A stretch of 64,000 nucleotides of DNA, from contig NZ_CP132343.1 in the NCBI RefSeq assembly GCF_040529065.1, forward strand, positions 4,402,001 to 4,466,000. The letters are read 5' to 3'. The translations under genes were made by a program, and so were the position numbers. How positions within the stretch are numbered: position 1 is the stretch's first letter; every line of letters begins with the position of its first letter. Source of the DNA: Xanthomonas sacchari (GTDB lineage: Bacteria; Pseudomonadota; Gammaproteobacteria; Xanthomonadales; Xanthomonadaceae). Shown in pieces: positions 10,801 to 18,721 of this stretch. Below the pieces are notes generated by a model. That model was not told the origin of the DNA. It searched no databases and worked only from the letters and a program-made list of their open reading frames with translations.

Positions 10801-11034
10801 GAAGGCTCGGAGCTGCGCCGCCCGCTCGGCATCGCGATGATCGGCGGCCTGCTGATCTCGCAGAGCCTGACCCTGCTCAGCACCCCGGCGCTGTACGTGA
10901 TCTTCTCCTGCCTGCGCGAACGCTGGTACGCCCGTCGTGCACGCCGGCGCGAGCGCCGGCTGGGAATGGGGAATCGGGAATCGGGAATGGGGAAAAGCGA
11001 AAAGCCAAGGAGCGTTCACGCACCACGTGGGTGA
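7867..11034 (+). CDS. mdtC: RND multidrug efflux permease, second pump (MdtC-like)
   Basis: Partner pump of the preceding gene, 1055 residues, starting MNISAPFIRRPIGTALL. It has the TM4 acidic pair (FVVDDAIVVIENIMRHLDEG) and the C-half motif ALVLLIGIVKKNAIMMIDFALV. It lacks the low-complexity insertion of its partner. The last 20 or so residues (from about 10963: MGNRESGMGKSEKPRS) are read from the GGGAATCGGGAATC repeat, so the original stop has been lost or displaced and the tail is repeat-derived. Together with the adaptor it should export lipophilic compounds; real substrates are unknown. Confidence 0.92.
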   Translation: MNISAPFIRRPIGTALLAIGLFVIGMMCYLRLGVAALPNISIPVIFVQASQAGADASTMAATVTAPLERHLGQVPGIDTMRSSSSEGNSQVFMVFQSSRNIDSAAQDVQTAINAAQADLPSGLATPRYQKANPNDDPVIAIALTSDTQSADELYNVADSLLAQRLRQITGVASVDIGGASTPAVRVDVNLRALNAMGLTPDDLRNAVRAANVTSPTGFLSDGATTTAIVANDAVAKAADFGQVVISQQQGRAVRLRDIANVYDGQQDAYQAAWFGGKPAVVMYVFTRAGANIVETVDRVKAEIPMLRSYLQPGTKMTAYFDRTPTIRASLNEVQATLMISLAMVVLTMALFLRRLAPTLIAAATVPLSLAGAALAMYVMGFTLNNLSLLALVIAIGFVVDDAIVVIENIMRHLDEGMSRLDAALAGAREIGFTIVSITASLVAVFIPILFASGMIGVFFREFTVTLVAAICVSAVVSLTLTPALCSRFLSAHAEPEQPGRFGAWLERMHARMLRVYTVALDFSLRHALLLALTPLLLIAATVFLAGAVKKGSFPAQDTGLIWGRATSSATVSFADMVTRQRRITDMLMSDPAVKIVGARLGSSRQGSSASFNIELKRRDEGRTDTTAQVLARLSAKADRYPDLQLRLRAIQDLPSDGGGGTSQGAQYRVSLQGNDNAQLQEWLPKLQAALKQNPKLRDVGTDVDNAGLRQNIVIDRALAARLGVSVGAIDGALYGAFGQRQISTIYSDLNQYSVVVNALPDQTATPAALDRIYVPTRSGTMIPLTAVARQVPGLAPSQISHMNQYTTMDLSYNLAPGVSTGEGDAIIAATVAGLRMPGDIRIADGGGFGVQLQPNSMLVLVLAAIVVVYIVLGMLYESLVHPVTILSTLPAAGMGALLALWVTGTELSVISMIALVLLIGIVKKNAIMMIDFALVAEREHGKTPLEAAREACIVRFRPIMMTTMVAILAAVPLAVGLGEGSELRRPLGIAMIGGLLISQSLTLLSTPALYVIFSCLRERWYARRARRRERRLGMGNRESGMGKSEKPRSVHAPRG

Positions 11035-11117
11035 CATTGACATAGGCGGGCCGAGTTCCCGCCATCACTCGCCCCGCACGCTTTTCCGATTCCCCACTCC
11101 CGATTCCCTATTCCCGG
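10963..11117. repeat. Inverted GGGAATC-type repeat arms downstream of the efflux operon
   Basis: The left arm (10963-10998) overlaps the 3' end of the pump gene and the right arm (about 11082-11117) is its inverse. The pair lies between two convergent genes, where a bidirectional hairpin terminator would be expected; no T-tract follows, so terminator function is inferred from position only. Confidence 0.65.
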
Positions 11118-11121
11118 CTTC

Positions 11122-11805
11122 TCAGCCACACCCTTCCACGTAATCCACCTGCGGCGGCAAACCCACGCGCCAGGCGATGACCTTGCCGGCCGCGTCGGTC
11201 TCGAACACCAGCACGCCGGGTTGGCCGGGCTCGCGCACGCGCAGCACCTTGGCGCCTTCGACGTACTTGTGCGGTTGCTCCTCCAGGCGGCCGGCGTACA
11301 GCGCGCGCAGGTTAGCCAGGCCCATGCCGACCTTGCCGCCGCCCGGCGCGGTTTCCTTGGCGGTGCGCACGTCGTAGCGCACCAGTGTGTCGTCTTCGAC
11401 CATCAGGCCGAACTGGTTGTTGCCCTTGGCCCAGCGCGGACGCAGCACGTAGCAGTTGCTGCCGGCGCTGGGCTGGCCGTCGAGTTCCCCGCCCCAGGCC
11501 GCGCGCGCCTGCGCCGCGGGCATGCCCAGGCGCAGGTCGCCGTAGCCGTCGATGCGCGCCAGTTGCCGGTCGCCAGCGGCCAGCTCCGGCGGCAACGCCG
11601 AGGCCGGCGCCTGCGCCGGCGGCACGTCGCCGTCGGGCTGGTCGATGTCCGGCGGCGGCAAGGCGCCGTCGTCGGCTGCGCCGGGCGCCGGAGCCGGAGC
11701 CGGCGCGGACGGTGCAGGAGGCGCGGCCGGCGGCGCGGGCGGTTGCCGGTCGCAGGCGGCGAGCGCGAGCAGCAACACCGCCACGCCTGGTTGAATCGGC
11801 TTCAT
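11122..11805 (-). CDS. Predicted lipoprotein of unknown function
   Basis: A 227-residue protein starting at ATG 11803-11805 behind GAGGAAG. The N terminus is a lipoprotein signal with lipobox LAAC (Cys18), then a Pro/Ala-rich linker of about 60 residues, then a compact domain from DGYGDLRLGMPAAQARAAW to the end. That domain contains cysteines in GSNCYVLRP and at the C-terminal VEGCG, which could pair. It probably sits in the periplasm, anchored to a membrane. The longer reading from 11958 was rejected because it hides the signal peptide. I do not recognise the domain. Confidence 0.8.
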   Translation of the reverse strand: MKPIQPGVAVLLLALAACDRQPPAPPAAPPAPSAPAPAPAPGAADDGALPPPDIDQPDGDVPPAQAPASALPPELAAGDRQLARIDGYGDLRLGMPAAQARAAWGGELDGQPSAGSNCYVLRPRWAKGNNQFGLMVEDDTLVRYDVRTAKETAPGGGKVGMGLANLRALYAGRLEEQPHKYVEGAKVLRVREPGQPGVLVFETDAAGKVIAWRVGLPPQVDYVEGCG

Positions 11806-12030
11806 CGCACTTCCTCGCTGGACCAGCGCATAGGCTAGCGTGCATGCCCTCGCCCTGCACGGCAGCGGCGACACGCTGCCAGGCATGCGCGGCCGAGCAC
11901 CGCGTCCCGGACCGGCGTTCGAGCACACCGACGACAAGCCGGCCGCCGGCACCGACACGCCAGCGCATCGCCCCTGTCATCGGCATTTCACCGCTGCGCG
12001 CCAAGCTGCGCGCCTACCGACCCCGCCGCC

Positions 12031-12537
12031 ATGCATCCGCGCAAGACCGCCCTCGCCCTTGCGGCACTGCAATCGCACGATGCGCCGCTGGACATGCGCC
12101 AGCGACGCGTGCTGATCCTGGCCGACGGCCAGCGCAGCATCGATGAGCTGGCGACGCTGGGCGGCCGCGGGGCCGATGCGATCGTGCAGGGGCTGCTGCA
12201 GCAGGGCTATCTGGACGACGGCCGCAGCGCCGCCGCCGCGCCGGTGGCGACAAGCGCCCCTCCACCACCGGCCGACCCGCGCCGCGCCCTGCTCAATGCG
12301 CGCATGTATCTGCTGGACCTGCTGCAATTGCAGCGCCATCCGGCCTCGCCAGCGTTGCAGCAGCAGTTGCGTGCCGCGCGCGAGGAACACGACACCCTGC
12401 GCGCGATCGGGCTGGCGCTGCGCACGATGCCGGAGATGACCTCCGAGCGCTACGCGCAGCGCATCCGCGAGCGCGTGCTGGAGATCCTGCCGGCATCGCT
12501 GCACGGCGCGCTGGCGACCGCGGCGGAGGCCGCCTGA
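12031..12537 (+). CDS. Unknown small protein with a winged-helix-like N terminus
   Basis: A 168-residue cytosolic-looking protein. Residues 20-65 (MRQRRVLILADGQRSIDELA then a Gly-rich turn and IVQGLLQQGYL) have the pattern of a small winged-helix 'how many rules left' module often seen in uncharacterised beta/gamma-proteobacterial proteins. An Ala/Pro linker follows, then an alpha-helical segment (ALLNARMYLLDLLQLQRHP). It is divergent from the lipoprotein with 225 bases between them, so the two could share a promoter region. No catalytic motif is visible. Confidence 0.6.
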   Translation: MHPRKTALALAALQSHDAPLDMRQRRVLILADGQRSIDELATLGGRGADAIVQGLLQQGYLDDGRSAAAAPVATSAPPPPADPRRALLNARMYLLDLLQLQRHPASPALQQQLRAAREEHDTLRAIGLALRTMPEMTSERYAQRIRERVLEILPASLHGALATAAEAA

Positions 12538-12609
12538 GCGCCGCGATCCCGTCCGCTCGGGCCGCAGCCTCGACGGCGGCCTGAGCGGCACTGCCGCGCC
12601 GATGCGCAC

Positions 12610-13911
12610 TCAGGGCGCGCGGAAGTGCCGGCGCAGGCCCTGCCAGCACTGCTGGTAGTCGCGCTGGCGATGCGCGGCGTCCAGCGCCTGCGCGGTCGGG
12701 CGCAGTACCGCGCGCGTCTCGAACATGAAGGCCATGGTGTCGGCGATGACGTCCGGCCGCGACAGATCGGCCTGCGAGGCCTTGTCGAAGGTGGCCGCGT
12801 CCGGGCCATGCCCACTCATGCAGTTGTGCAGCGACGCGCCGCCCGGGGCAAAGCCGTCGGCCTTGGCGTCGTAGACGCCGTGCACCAGGCCCATGAACTC
12901 GCTGGCCACGTTGCGGTGGAACCATGGCGGCCGGAAGGTGTGCTGCGCCACCAGCCAGCGCGGCGGGAAGATCGCGAAATCCATGTTGGCGGTACCCGGC
13001 GTGTCGCTGGGCGCGGTCAGCACGGTGAAGATGCTCGGATCGGGATGGTCGAAGCTGATCGAGCCGATGGTGTTGAAGCGGCGCAGATCGTACTTGTAGG
13101 GCGCGTAGTTGCCGTGCCAGGCGACCACGTCCAGCGGCGAATGCCCGATCGGCGCGCGCCACAGATGGCCCTGGAACTTGGCGATCAGTTCGAACGCGCC
13201 CTCGTCCTCCTCGTAGGCGGCCACCGGGGTGAGGAAGTCGCGTGGGTTGGCCAGGCCGTTGGCGCCGATCGGCCCCAGGTCGGGCAGCCGCAGCAGGCCG
13301 CCGAAGTTCTCGCACACGTAGCCACGCGCGGGGCCGTCGGACAGTTCCACGCGGAAGCGCACGCCGCGTGGGATCACCGCGATTTCCTGCGGCGCCACTT
13401 CCAACGTGCCCAGTTCGGTGCTCAGGCGCAGTTGCCCGAGTTGCGGGACCAACAGCAGTTCCGCATCGGCGTTGTAGAAGAACCGGCCCTGCATCGAGGC
13501 GTTGGCCGCGTACAGGTGCACCGCCACGCCATGCTGCGCCTCGGCCGAGCCATTGCCGGCCATCGTGTACAGGCCATCGACGAAGTCCACCGGCGTCTCA
13601 GGCAGCGGCAACGGGCTCCAGCGCAACTGATCCGGCGGCACCGGGCCACGCTGGAAGTCGTTATGGAACGCGCCGGCGCGGTCGTAGGCGACGAAGCCGC
13701 CGTGCATCACCGCCGGGCGGATGCGGTACAGCCAGCTGCGCCGGTTCACGCCGCGCGGCGCGGTGAACGCGGTGCCCGACAACTGCTCGGCGTACAGGCC
13801 ATGGGCCACGCGCTGCGGCGAGTTCTGCCCGACCGGCAACGCGCCGGGCACCGCCTCGGTGGCGAATTCGTTGCCGAAGCCGGACATGTAGCCGTTGGGT
13901 TGGATGTTCAT
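12610..13911 (-). CDS. hmgA: Homogentisate 1,2-dioxygenase
   Basis: Opens the ring of homogentisate to maleylacetoacetate in tyrosine/phenylalanine breakdown; Fe(II) enzyme, cytosolic. The 433-residue length matches the family. The iron ligands are visible as His332 and Glu338 in [12 protein letters not shown] and His368 in CMSGHGPD. Its ATG overlaps the stop codon of the DUF559 gene (ATGA at 13908-13911), so it is translated from an mRNA that passes through that inserted gene. It is the last gene of the hppD-hmgA transcription unit; the maleylacetoacetate isomerase and fumarylacetoacetase genes are not here. Confidence 0.97.
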   Translation of the reverse strand: MNIQPNGYMSGFGNEFATEAVPGALPVGQNSPQRVAHGLYAEQLSGTAFTAPRGVNRRSWLYRIRPAVMHGGFVAYDRAGAFHNDFQRGPVPPDQLRWSPLPLPETPVDFVDGLYTMAGNGSAEAQHGVAVHLYAANASMQGRFFYNADAELLLVPQLGQLRLSTELGTLEVAPQEIAVIPRGVRFRVELSDGPARGYVCENFGGLLRLPDLGPIGANGLANPRDFLTPVAAYEEDEGAFELIAKFQGHLWRAPIGHSPLDVVAWHGNYAPYKYDLRRFNTIGSISFDHPDPSIFTVLTAPSDTPGTANMDFAIFPPRWLVAQHTFRPPWFHRNVASEFMGLVHGVYDAKADGFAPGGASLHNCMSGHGPDAATFDKASQADLSRPDVIADTMAFMFETRAVLRPTAQALDAAHRQRDYQQCWQGLRRHFRAP

Positions 13912-14318
13912 GACGAAGGCTCTTCTGAAAGCCCCTCTCCCACCGGGAGAGGGGTTGGGGTGAGGGTACGGGCACCGACGAAGTACAGAATCGACTCCAG
14001 GACCGCATCAACTTGCAGCATCACATCGTTGTTCCAGAAACGCAGTACGTGCATCCCTTGCGACTGCAGGTAACGCGTTCGCTCGGCGTCGGCCGCTTGC
14101 GAATGTTGCGAGCCATCCAGCTCAACGACAAGCTTCAACGCTTCGCAATAGAAATCGACGACGTAAGGCGGCATTGGATGCTGCCTGCGGAATTTCATAC
14201 CAAGCAGGCCTCCGTTTCGCAGGTGGCGCCAAAGCTTTCTTTCCGCATCGGTCATGTCACGGCGCAAACCGCGGGCGTTTCTCAATGTGGCGGTGGGCAA
14301 TGGCGGCTTGAGTTCCAT
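13908..14318 (-). CDS. DUF559 endonuclease-like protein, flanked by inverted repeats
   Basis: A 136-residue Vsr/PD-(D/E)xK-type nuclease-like protein. The core is [20 protein letters not shown] then [10 protein letters not shown], with the acidic residues expected for metal binding, and an N-terminal helix [14 protein letters not shown] typical of DUF559. The last ~18 residues ([18 protein letters not shown]) are read from the left-hand copy of the flanking repeat, and the stop overlaps the hmgA start. The gene sits between two catabolic genes to which it has no functional link, so it looks inserted. Its DNA target and role are unknown. Confidence 0.88.
   Translation of the reverse strand: MELKPPLPTATLRNARGLRRDMTDAERKLWRHLRNGGLLGMKFRRQHPMPPYVVDFYCEALKLVVELDGSQHSQAADAERTRYLQSQGMHVLRFWNNDVMLQVDAVLESILYFVGARTLTPTPLPVGEGLSEEPSS
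13931..13972 (-). repeat. Left arm of the 41-bp inverted repeat flanking DUF559
   Basis: Reads, on the minus strand, CCGTACCCTCACCCC then AACCCC and an inner hairpin CTCTCCC-(GG/GA)-TGGGAGAGG. It differs from the other arm at a single base in the loop of the inner hairpin. It is inside the 3' coding end of the DUF559 gene. Confidence 0.9.
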
Positions 14319-14325
14319 GACCCCA

Positions 14326-14367
14326 CCGTACCCTCACCCCAACCCCTCTCCCGATGGGAGAGGGGCT
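14326..14367 (+). repeat. Right arm of the 41-bp inverted repeat flanking DUF559
   Basis: The inverse partner of 13931-13972, starting 7 bases upstream of the DUF559 start codon, so it occupies the leader of that gene and the hppD-DUF559 gap. The same repeat family occurs without any gene at 35404, 37872 and 57621. Confidence 0.9.
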
Positions 14368-14413
14368 AGAACCGCTGTCCGAACTCTCCGCGCTGCGCTG
14401 TCAGCATCTGCCC

Positions 14414-15526
14414 TCAAAGCACCCCGCGCTTCATCTGGTCGCGTTCGATGCTCTCGAACAGCGCCTGGAAGTTGCCTTCGCCGAAGCCTTCGTTGCCCTT
14501 GCGCTGGATGATCTCGAAGAAGATCGGGCCGATGCAGTTCTGGGTGAATATCTGCAGCAGCTTGCGCTGCTTGGTCTCCGGGTCGGCGTCGATCAGGATC
14601 TTGTTGCGCGCCAGGCGCGCCACGTCCTCGCCGTGGTTGGGAATGCGCTGGTCGATCACGTCGAAATACGTGTCCGGGGTGTCCAGGAACTCGACGCCGG
14701 CCGCGCGCATGCGCTCGACGGTTTCGTAGATGTCATCGGTGAAGCAGGCGATGTGCTGGATGCCTTCGCCGTGGTAGGCGTCCAGGTACTCGTTGATCTG
14801 GCTCTTCGGGTCCGACGATTCGTTGAGCGGGATGCGCACCACGCCGTCCGGCGCGGTCATCGCCTTGGACACCAGCCCGGTCTTGGCGCCCTTGATGTCG
14901 AAGTAGCGAATCTCGCGGAAATTGAACAGGCGCTCGTAGTAGTCCGACCAGCGCTGCATGTTGCCGAAGTACAGGTTGTGGGTCAGGTGGTCGATGAAGG
15001 TCAGGCCGAAACCGGCCGGATGCTGCTCGGCGCCGGGCACCGGCTCGAATCCGTCGTACACCGACCCCTTCTCGCCGTACTTGTCGACCAGGTACAGCAT
15101 GCAGTCGCCGATGCCCTTGACCACCGGCGCCGGCACCGCGCGGGTGTCGGCCTTGTCGGCGATGGCTTCGCCGCCGTTCTCCAGCACCTTGGCGAACACC
15201 TCGTCGGCCGGGTGTCGGAAGCGGATCGCGAAGCCGCAGGCGCAGGGGCCGTGCGCGGCAGCGAAATCGGCGGCGAAGGAATCCGGTTCCTCGTTGACCA
15301 GGAAATTGACCCCGCCCTGGCGGTACACGGTGATCGCGCGCTGGCGATGACGCAGCACCGCGGTGAAGCCCATGCTGCGGAAGTACGCGTGCAACTGCTC
15401 GCCCTGCCCGGCCGGCGCGGCGAATTCCACGAACTCGAAACCGTCGATGCCCATCGGGTTCTCGAAGGTGGTGACCTGCATGCCGAGGTTGGTCGGCTGC
15501 GACGGATGCTGCGCTTGTGCATTCAT
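14414..15526 (-). CDS. hppD: 4-hydroxyphenylpyruvate dioxygenase
   Basis: Converts 4-hydroxyphenylpyruvate to homogentisate, the substrate of the neighbouring hmgA product. At 370 residues it has the expected two vicinal-oxygen-chelate domains. The Fe(II) ligands are seen in FIDHLTHNLYFGNM (His), IQHIACFTDDIY (His) and GPIFFEIIQRKG (Glu). The C-terminal gate helix region GFGEGNFQALFESIERDQ is complete. It is first in the unit hppD-DUF559-hmgA and is divergent from a MarR regulator 137 bases away, the usual place for a tyrosine-catabolism repressor. Product accumulation upstream of hmgA can give brown pyomelanin. Confidence 0.97.
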   Translation of the reverse strand: MNAQAQHPSQPTNLGMQVTTFENPMGIDGFEFVEFAAPAGQGEQLHAYFRSMGFTAVLRHRQRAITVYRQGGVNFLVNEEPDSFAADFAAAHGPCACGFAIRFRHPADEVFAKVLENGGEAIADKADTRAVPAPVVKGIGDCMLYLVDKYGEKGSVYDGFEPVPGAEQHPAGFGLTFIDHLTHNLYFGNMQRWSDYYERLFNFREIRYFDIKGAKTGLVSKAMTAPDGVVRIPLNESSDPKSQINEYLDAYHGEGIQHIACFTDDIYETVERMRAAGVEFLDTPDTYFDVIDQRIPNHGEDVARLARNKILIDADPETKQRKLLQIFTQNCIGPIFFEIIQRKGNEGFGEGNFQALFESIERDQMKRGVL

Positions 15527-15563
15527 GACGCGTCTCCTGGAGGGGGGAGTCGCGGCGGCCGGG

Positions 15564-15575
15564 CCGAAATTTCGG
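15564..15575. promoter_or_regulatory. Perfect 12-bp palindrome, candidate MarR operator
   Basis: CCGAAATTTCGG lies in the hppD-marR divergent gap, 38 bases upstream of hppD. A -10-like hexamer TATAGT is at 15624-15629 for rightward transcription. Binding by the adjacent MarR protein is inferred from position only. Confidence 0.4.
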
Positions 15576-15663
15576 ATGCGGACGGGCGCCAGACTCGCGA
15601 GAATGGACCGTAGTATCCTCCGTTATAGTTACAAGTGAAACCACCAGCAAGGTGCAATGCAGC

Positions 15664-16146
15664 ATGACGATCGCCACGCCCGCCCCGACGCCCGACTCGC
15701 CCTCTCTGGATCTGGAACGGTTCCTGCCGTACCGCATCAGCGTGCTGTCCAACCGCATCAGCAGCAACATCGCCCGCGTCTACGGCGAGCGCTACGGCAT
15801 GGCGGTGACCGAGTGGCGGGTGATGGCGGTGCTGGCGCTGTATCCGGGCCTGTCGGCCGGCGAGGTCTCCGAGCGCACCGCGATGGACAAGGTGGCGGTG
15901 AGCCGGGCGGTGGCGCGGCAACTGGAGCGCGGATTCATTCAGCGCGAGACCCATGGCGACGACCGCCGCCGCTCGGTGCTGCACCTGACCGCGGCCGGGG
16001 TGGAGGTGTACCAGGTGGTGGCGCCGATGGTGCTGGAGTGCGAGCGGCGCCTGTTGGCGCCCTTCAGCGAGGACGAGCAGCGGCTGCTGAACCGGCTGAT
16101 CGACCGCTTGGCGGCCGAGGGCCTGCCGAGCATGACCGGGCGCTGA
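15664..16146 (+). CDS. MarR family transcriptional regulator
   Basis: A 160-residue winged-helix regulator. I chose ATG 15664 over GTG 15652 because AAGGTG at 15650-15655 is then correctly spaced. The MarR fold is clear: dimer helix (LPYRISVLSNRISSNIARVY), recognition region (TEWRVMAVLALYPGLSAGEVSERTAMDKVAVSRAVARQLERG split over residues 45-90) and the wing RETHGDDRRRSVLHLT. It is divergent from hppD and most likely controls hppD-hmgA in response to homogentisate or 4-hydroxyphenylpyruvate; that role is inferred from synteny. Confidence 0.88.
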   Translation: MTIATPAPTPDSPSLDLERFLPYRISVLSNRISSNIARVYGERYGMAVTEWRVMAVLALYPGLSAGEVSERTAMDKVAVSRAVARQLERGFIQRETHGDDRRRSVLHLTAAGVEVYQVVAPMVLECERRLLAPFSEDEQRLLNRLIDRLAAEGLPSMTGR

Positions 16147-16181
16147 GGCGCCGGTGCCGGGAGAAGCAGGCCTTGAACGTC

Positions 16182-16268
16182 GTAGGAGCGGCTTTAGCCG
16201 CGACCAGGCATTACGGGTAATGCCCGGTCGCGGCTAATCCCACAAAAGGGGACAAGAGCCGCTCCTAC
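16182..16268. repeat. REP pair with a 21-nt insertion in the right arm loop
   Basis: Left arm GTAGGAG with stem GCGGCT-TT-AGCCGC; the right arm is the inverse, but its 2-nt loop is replaced by 21 bases (16236-16256) that themselves can fold as CCC/GGG around an A/T loop. It lies between convergent marR and the thioredoxin-like gene. Confidence 0.85.
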
Positions 16269-16290
16269 GAAAATTGCGCTTCGCGGCCGC

Positions 16291-16890
16291 TCAGGCCTTG
16301 GGCGGCGCCCATTCCTTGAGGAAGTCCGAGAACTTCTTGCGGTCGTAGTCCTTGCCCTTCTGCAGGTCGGCGAGTATCTGCGAGTGCAGCAGCTTGCCGT
16401 CGGCGTCGAGCACCAGCAGGTGCGGGAAGTCGACGATCTTCGGGTACTGCGCCATGAACGCCTCGTTCTTGTTGGCGTCGCTGACGTTGACCTTGACCCA
16501 CACGAAGTTGGCGTCGCGGAAGCTGCGCAGCTCCGCATCGCCCTCGATGAAGGTGTCCAGGGTGTGGCACCAGTCGCAGGCCTCATTGCCCACGTCGAGC
16601 AGGATGCGCTTGCCGCCGCGCTTGGCCTCGACCATGGCGGTCTCCAGGTCGTCGGCCGGGTTGCGCTGCGGATCGAACTGCGCGCCCAGCGCCTTGGCCG
16701 CGGCGATGTCGGCGGCGGCCGGGGTATTGCCCGAGGCCACCGGCTGGTTGGGATCGGCCACCGGCGGCTTCTGCACCGAGGTGTCCAGCGGCTTGGCCGG
16801 CGCCTGATCGTCGGGCGGCGGCGCCTGGCTGCAGCCAGCCAGGGCCAGGATCGCCGCCAGGGCAGCGCAGATCGTCTTGTTCATCGCCAT
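16291..16890 (-). CDS. Thioredoxin-fold lipoprotein with CDWC motif
   Basis: A 199-residue lipoprotein (lipobox LAGC, Cys20) with a long Pro/Asp-rich linker to about residue 60 and a thioredoxin-like domain. The redox motif is CDWC in ILLDVGNEACDWCHTLDTF, and the cis-proline strand is DFPHLLVLDADGKLL. This resembles the thioredoxin_7/DsbD-gamma-like periplasmic group that reduces or delivers disulfides. It lies 15 bases after the peptide transporter on the same strand and is probably cotranscribed. The partner is unknown. Confidence 0.82.
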   Translation of the reverse strand: MAMNKTICAALAAILALAGCSQAPPPDDQAPAKPLDTSVQKPPVADPNQPVASGNTPAAADIAAAKALGAQFDPQRNPADDLETAMVEAKRGGKRILLDVGNEACDWCHTLDTFIEGDAELRSFRDANFVWVKVNVSDANKNEAFMAQYPKIVDFPHLLVLDADGKLLHSQILADLQKGKDYDRKKFSDFLKEWAPPKA

Positions 16891-16905
16891 TGCTTGGTCC
16901 TCACG

Positions 16906-18429
16906 TTACTTCACACCGTGCATCAGTCGGTTGATCAGCGGCGCGATCAGGAACAGCAACACACCCGAGCCAAGCAAGGCCCAGAAGCCGAACGTGTAGC
17001 CCTTCAGCGCCGATTCTACGGTCATGCCGCTCTCGCCGCTGACGCCCGCGGCGAAGATGCCGGACAGGTTGTTGCCGATGGCCGTGGAAAGGAACCAACC
17101 GCCCATCGCGAAGCCCACCACCTTGGTCGGTGCCAGCTTCGTCGTCATCGACAGGCCGATCGGCGACAGGCACAACTCACCGACGGTCTGAATCACGTAG
17201 ACCATGAACAAGGTCCAGAAAGGAATCTTGCCGCTGCCATCGACCAGCGAGGACAGCGCGTACATCAACAACGCGAACGCCAGACCATTGAAGATCAGGC
17301 CCAGACCGAATTTGCGAGGAATCGACGGATTGGCCGACTTCAGCGCCACCCACAACCACACGAATACCGGCCCCAGCACCAGGATCGCCAGCGTGTTGAC
17401 GGACTGGAACCAACCGACCGGGAACATCCAGCCGCCCAGGTCGCGCTCGACGATGTTCTGCGCCAGGAAGTTGAACGAACTGCCCGCCTGCTCGAAGAAC
17501 ATGAAGAACATGACGTTGAACACGAAGACGATCAGCATCGCGATCGAGCGGTCGCGCGGGATGCGACCCTCGCGGATACCCTCGACCAGGATCATGGCGC
17601 ACAGCGCCACGAACAGGGTGGTCAGAATCCAGCCGAGGATGCCGGCATCGATGAGCAGCAGGCCGTAAGCCAGTGGGATCACCAACAGCGTCGCAACCAA
17701 CACCCCGATGGTACGTCCGATGCCCTCGCCGCCCACCGGCGGCTTGCCGACGGGGCCGAGCTGGTGACGCCCCACCCAGAACCACACCAGGCTGATCAAC
17801 ATGCCGATGCCGGACGCGATGAAGACATACTTGTAGGCCGGCATCGCCTCGCTGCCGAACAACTTGTCCGCCAGGAACCCCGTCAGGATCGGCGCCAGGA
17901 AACCACCGGCGTTGATGCCCATGTAGAAGATGGTGAAACCCGAATCGCGCCGCGGGTCGGAGAGCGGATACAGCTTGCCGACCATGGTGGACACGTTCGG
18001 TTTGAACAGGCCGTTGCCGGCGATGATCGTGGCCAAGCCGATCTTGAACACCTCTTGGTTCGGTACCGCGATCAGGAACAGGCCGACCGACATGACCACG
18101 GCCCCGATCAACAGCGAGCGCTGATAGCCGATCAACCGATCGGCAACGAAGCCGCCGAACAGCGCCGACGCGTAGACGAGCGCCAAGTAGGCGCCGTAGA
18201 GCTTGTTGGCGGGTGCCTCGCCGGCGCCGGAGCCCTGGTAGAACTCGGACACGATGTACAACGTCAGCGCCCAGCGAATGCCGTAGAACGCGAAGCGTTC
18301 CCAGAACTCGGTCATGAACAGCAGCCACAGCGGACGCGGATGGCCCAGCAGGGTCTTGAATTCGGGCGGTTGCGCTGACGGCGGCTGCGGTGAGGCGGGA
18401 TTGTTCGACGCGACGACGTCAACGCTCAT
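16906..18429 (-). CDS. POT/PTR2 family proton-dependent di-/tripeptide transporter
   Basis: A 507-residue inner-membrane MFS transporter, starting at ATG 18427-18429 behind AAGGGAA; an open frame continues upstream without these signals. The POT signatures are present: ERFAFYGIRWALTLYI in TM1 (E-x-x-E-R-F-x-Y-Y-G type) and FTIFYMGINAGGFLAPILTG in TM5 (PTR2 motif). Fourteen or so hydrophobic segments can be followed. It imports small peptides with protons. The downstream thioredoxin-like lipoprotein is close enough to share an mRNA. Confidence 0.92.
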   Translation of the reverse strand: MSVDVVASNNPASPQPPSAQPPEFKTLLGHPRPLWLLFMTEFWERFAFYGIRWALTLYIVSEFYQGSGAGEAPANKLYGAYLALVYASALFGGFVADRLIGYQRSLLIGAVVMSVGLFLIAVPNQEVFKIGLATIIAGNGLFKPNVSTMVGKLYPLSDPRRDSGFTIFYMGINAGGFLAPILTGFLADKLFGSEAMPAYKYVFIASGIGMLISLVWFWVGRHQLGPVGKPPVGGEGIGRTIGVLVATLLVIPLAYGLLLIDAGILGWILTTLFVALCAMILVEGIREGRIPRDRSIAMLIVFVFNVMFFMFFEQAGSSFNFLAQNIVERDLGGWMFPVGWFQSVNTLAILVLGPVFVWLWVALKSANPSIPRKFGLGLIFNGLAFALLMYALSSLVDGSGKIPFWTLFMVYVIQTVGELCLSPIGLSMTTKLAPTKVVGFAMGGWFLSTAIGNNLSGIFAAGVSGESGMTVESALKGYTFGFWALLGSGVLLFLIAPLINRLMHGVK

Positions 18430-18721
18430 GCGGTGTTCCCTTGCGTATTCAGGATGGGCTGGGGCGGTGCGGCCGGCCAGGCCGGGCAACGGACGAGGAT
18501 CACCGAGCGACGGCGTGGCGTCAAATGTGGCGAGAGAGGCGGGTCCCGAGACTCGGCCCGGGACCCGGAAAAGCAGTGGGCCTTCAGCCGAAAAAAAGCG
18601 GTGCGAGCGCGACACGGAGACATGACAAAACGGCGCTCACGCGGCAATGGCCCCCGCCATCGCCAGAAGACTCCGTGCCTGCAACGCAGCAATGCCGGCG
18701 GCACTCGCCACACGCGCCGGG

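Noticed and set aside
16384-18378. Long rightward open frame across the thioredoxin-like and POT genes
   Set aside because: Composition is that of an antisense shadow; the leftward genes have clear motifs and signal/membrane segments.
18430-18721. Possible gene or terminator between the peptide transporter and kynA
   Set aside because: A T7 run exists on the minus strand near 18590-18600, but no stem precedes it and no frame has a recognisable product.
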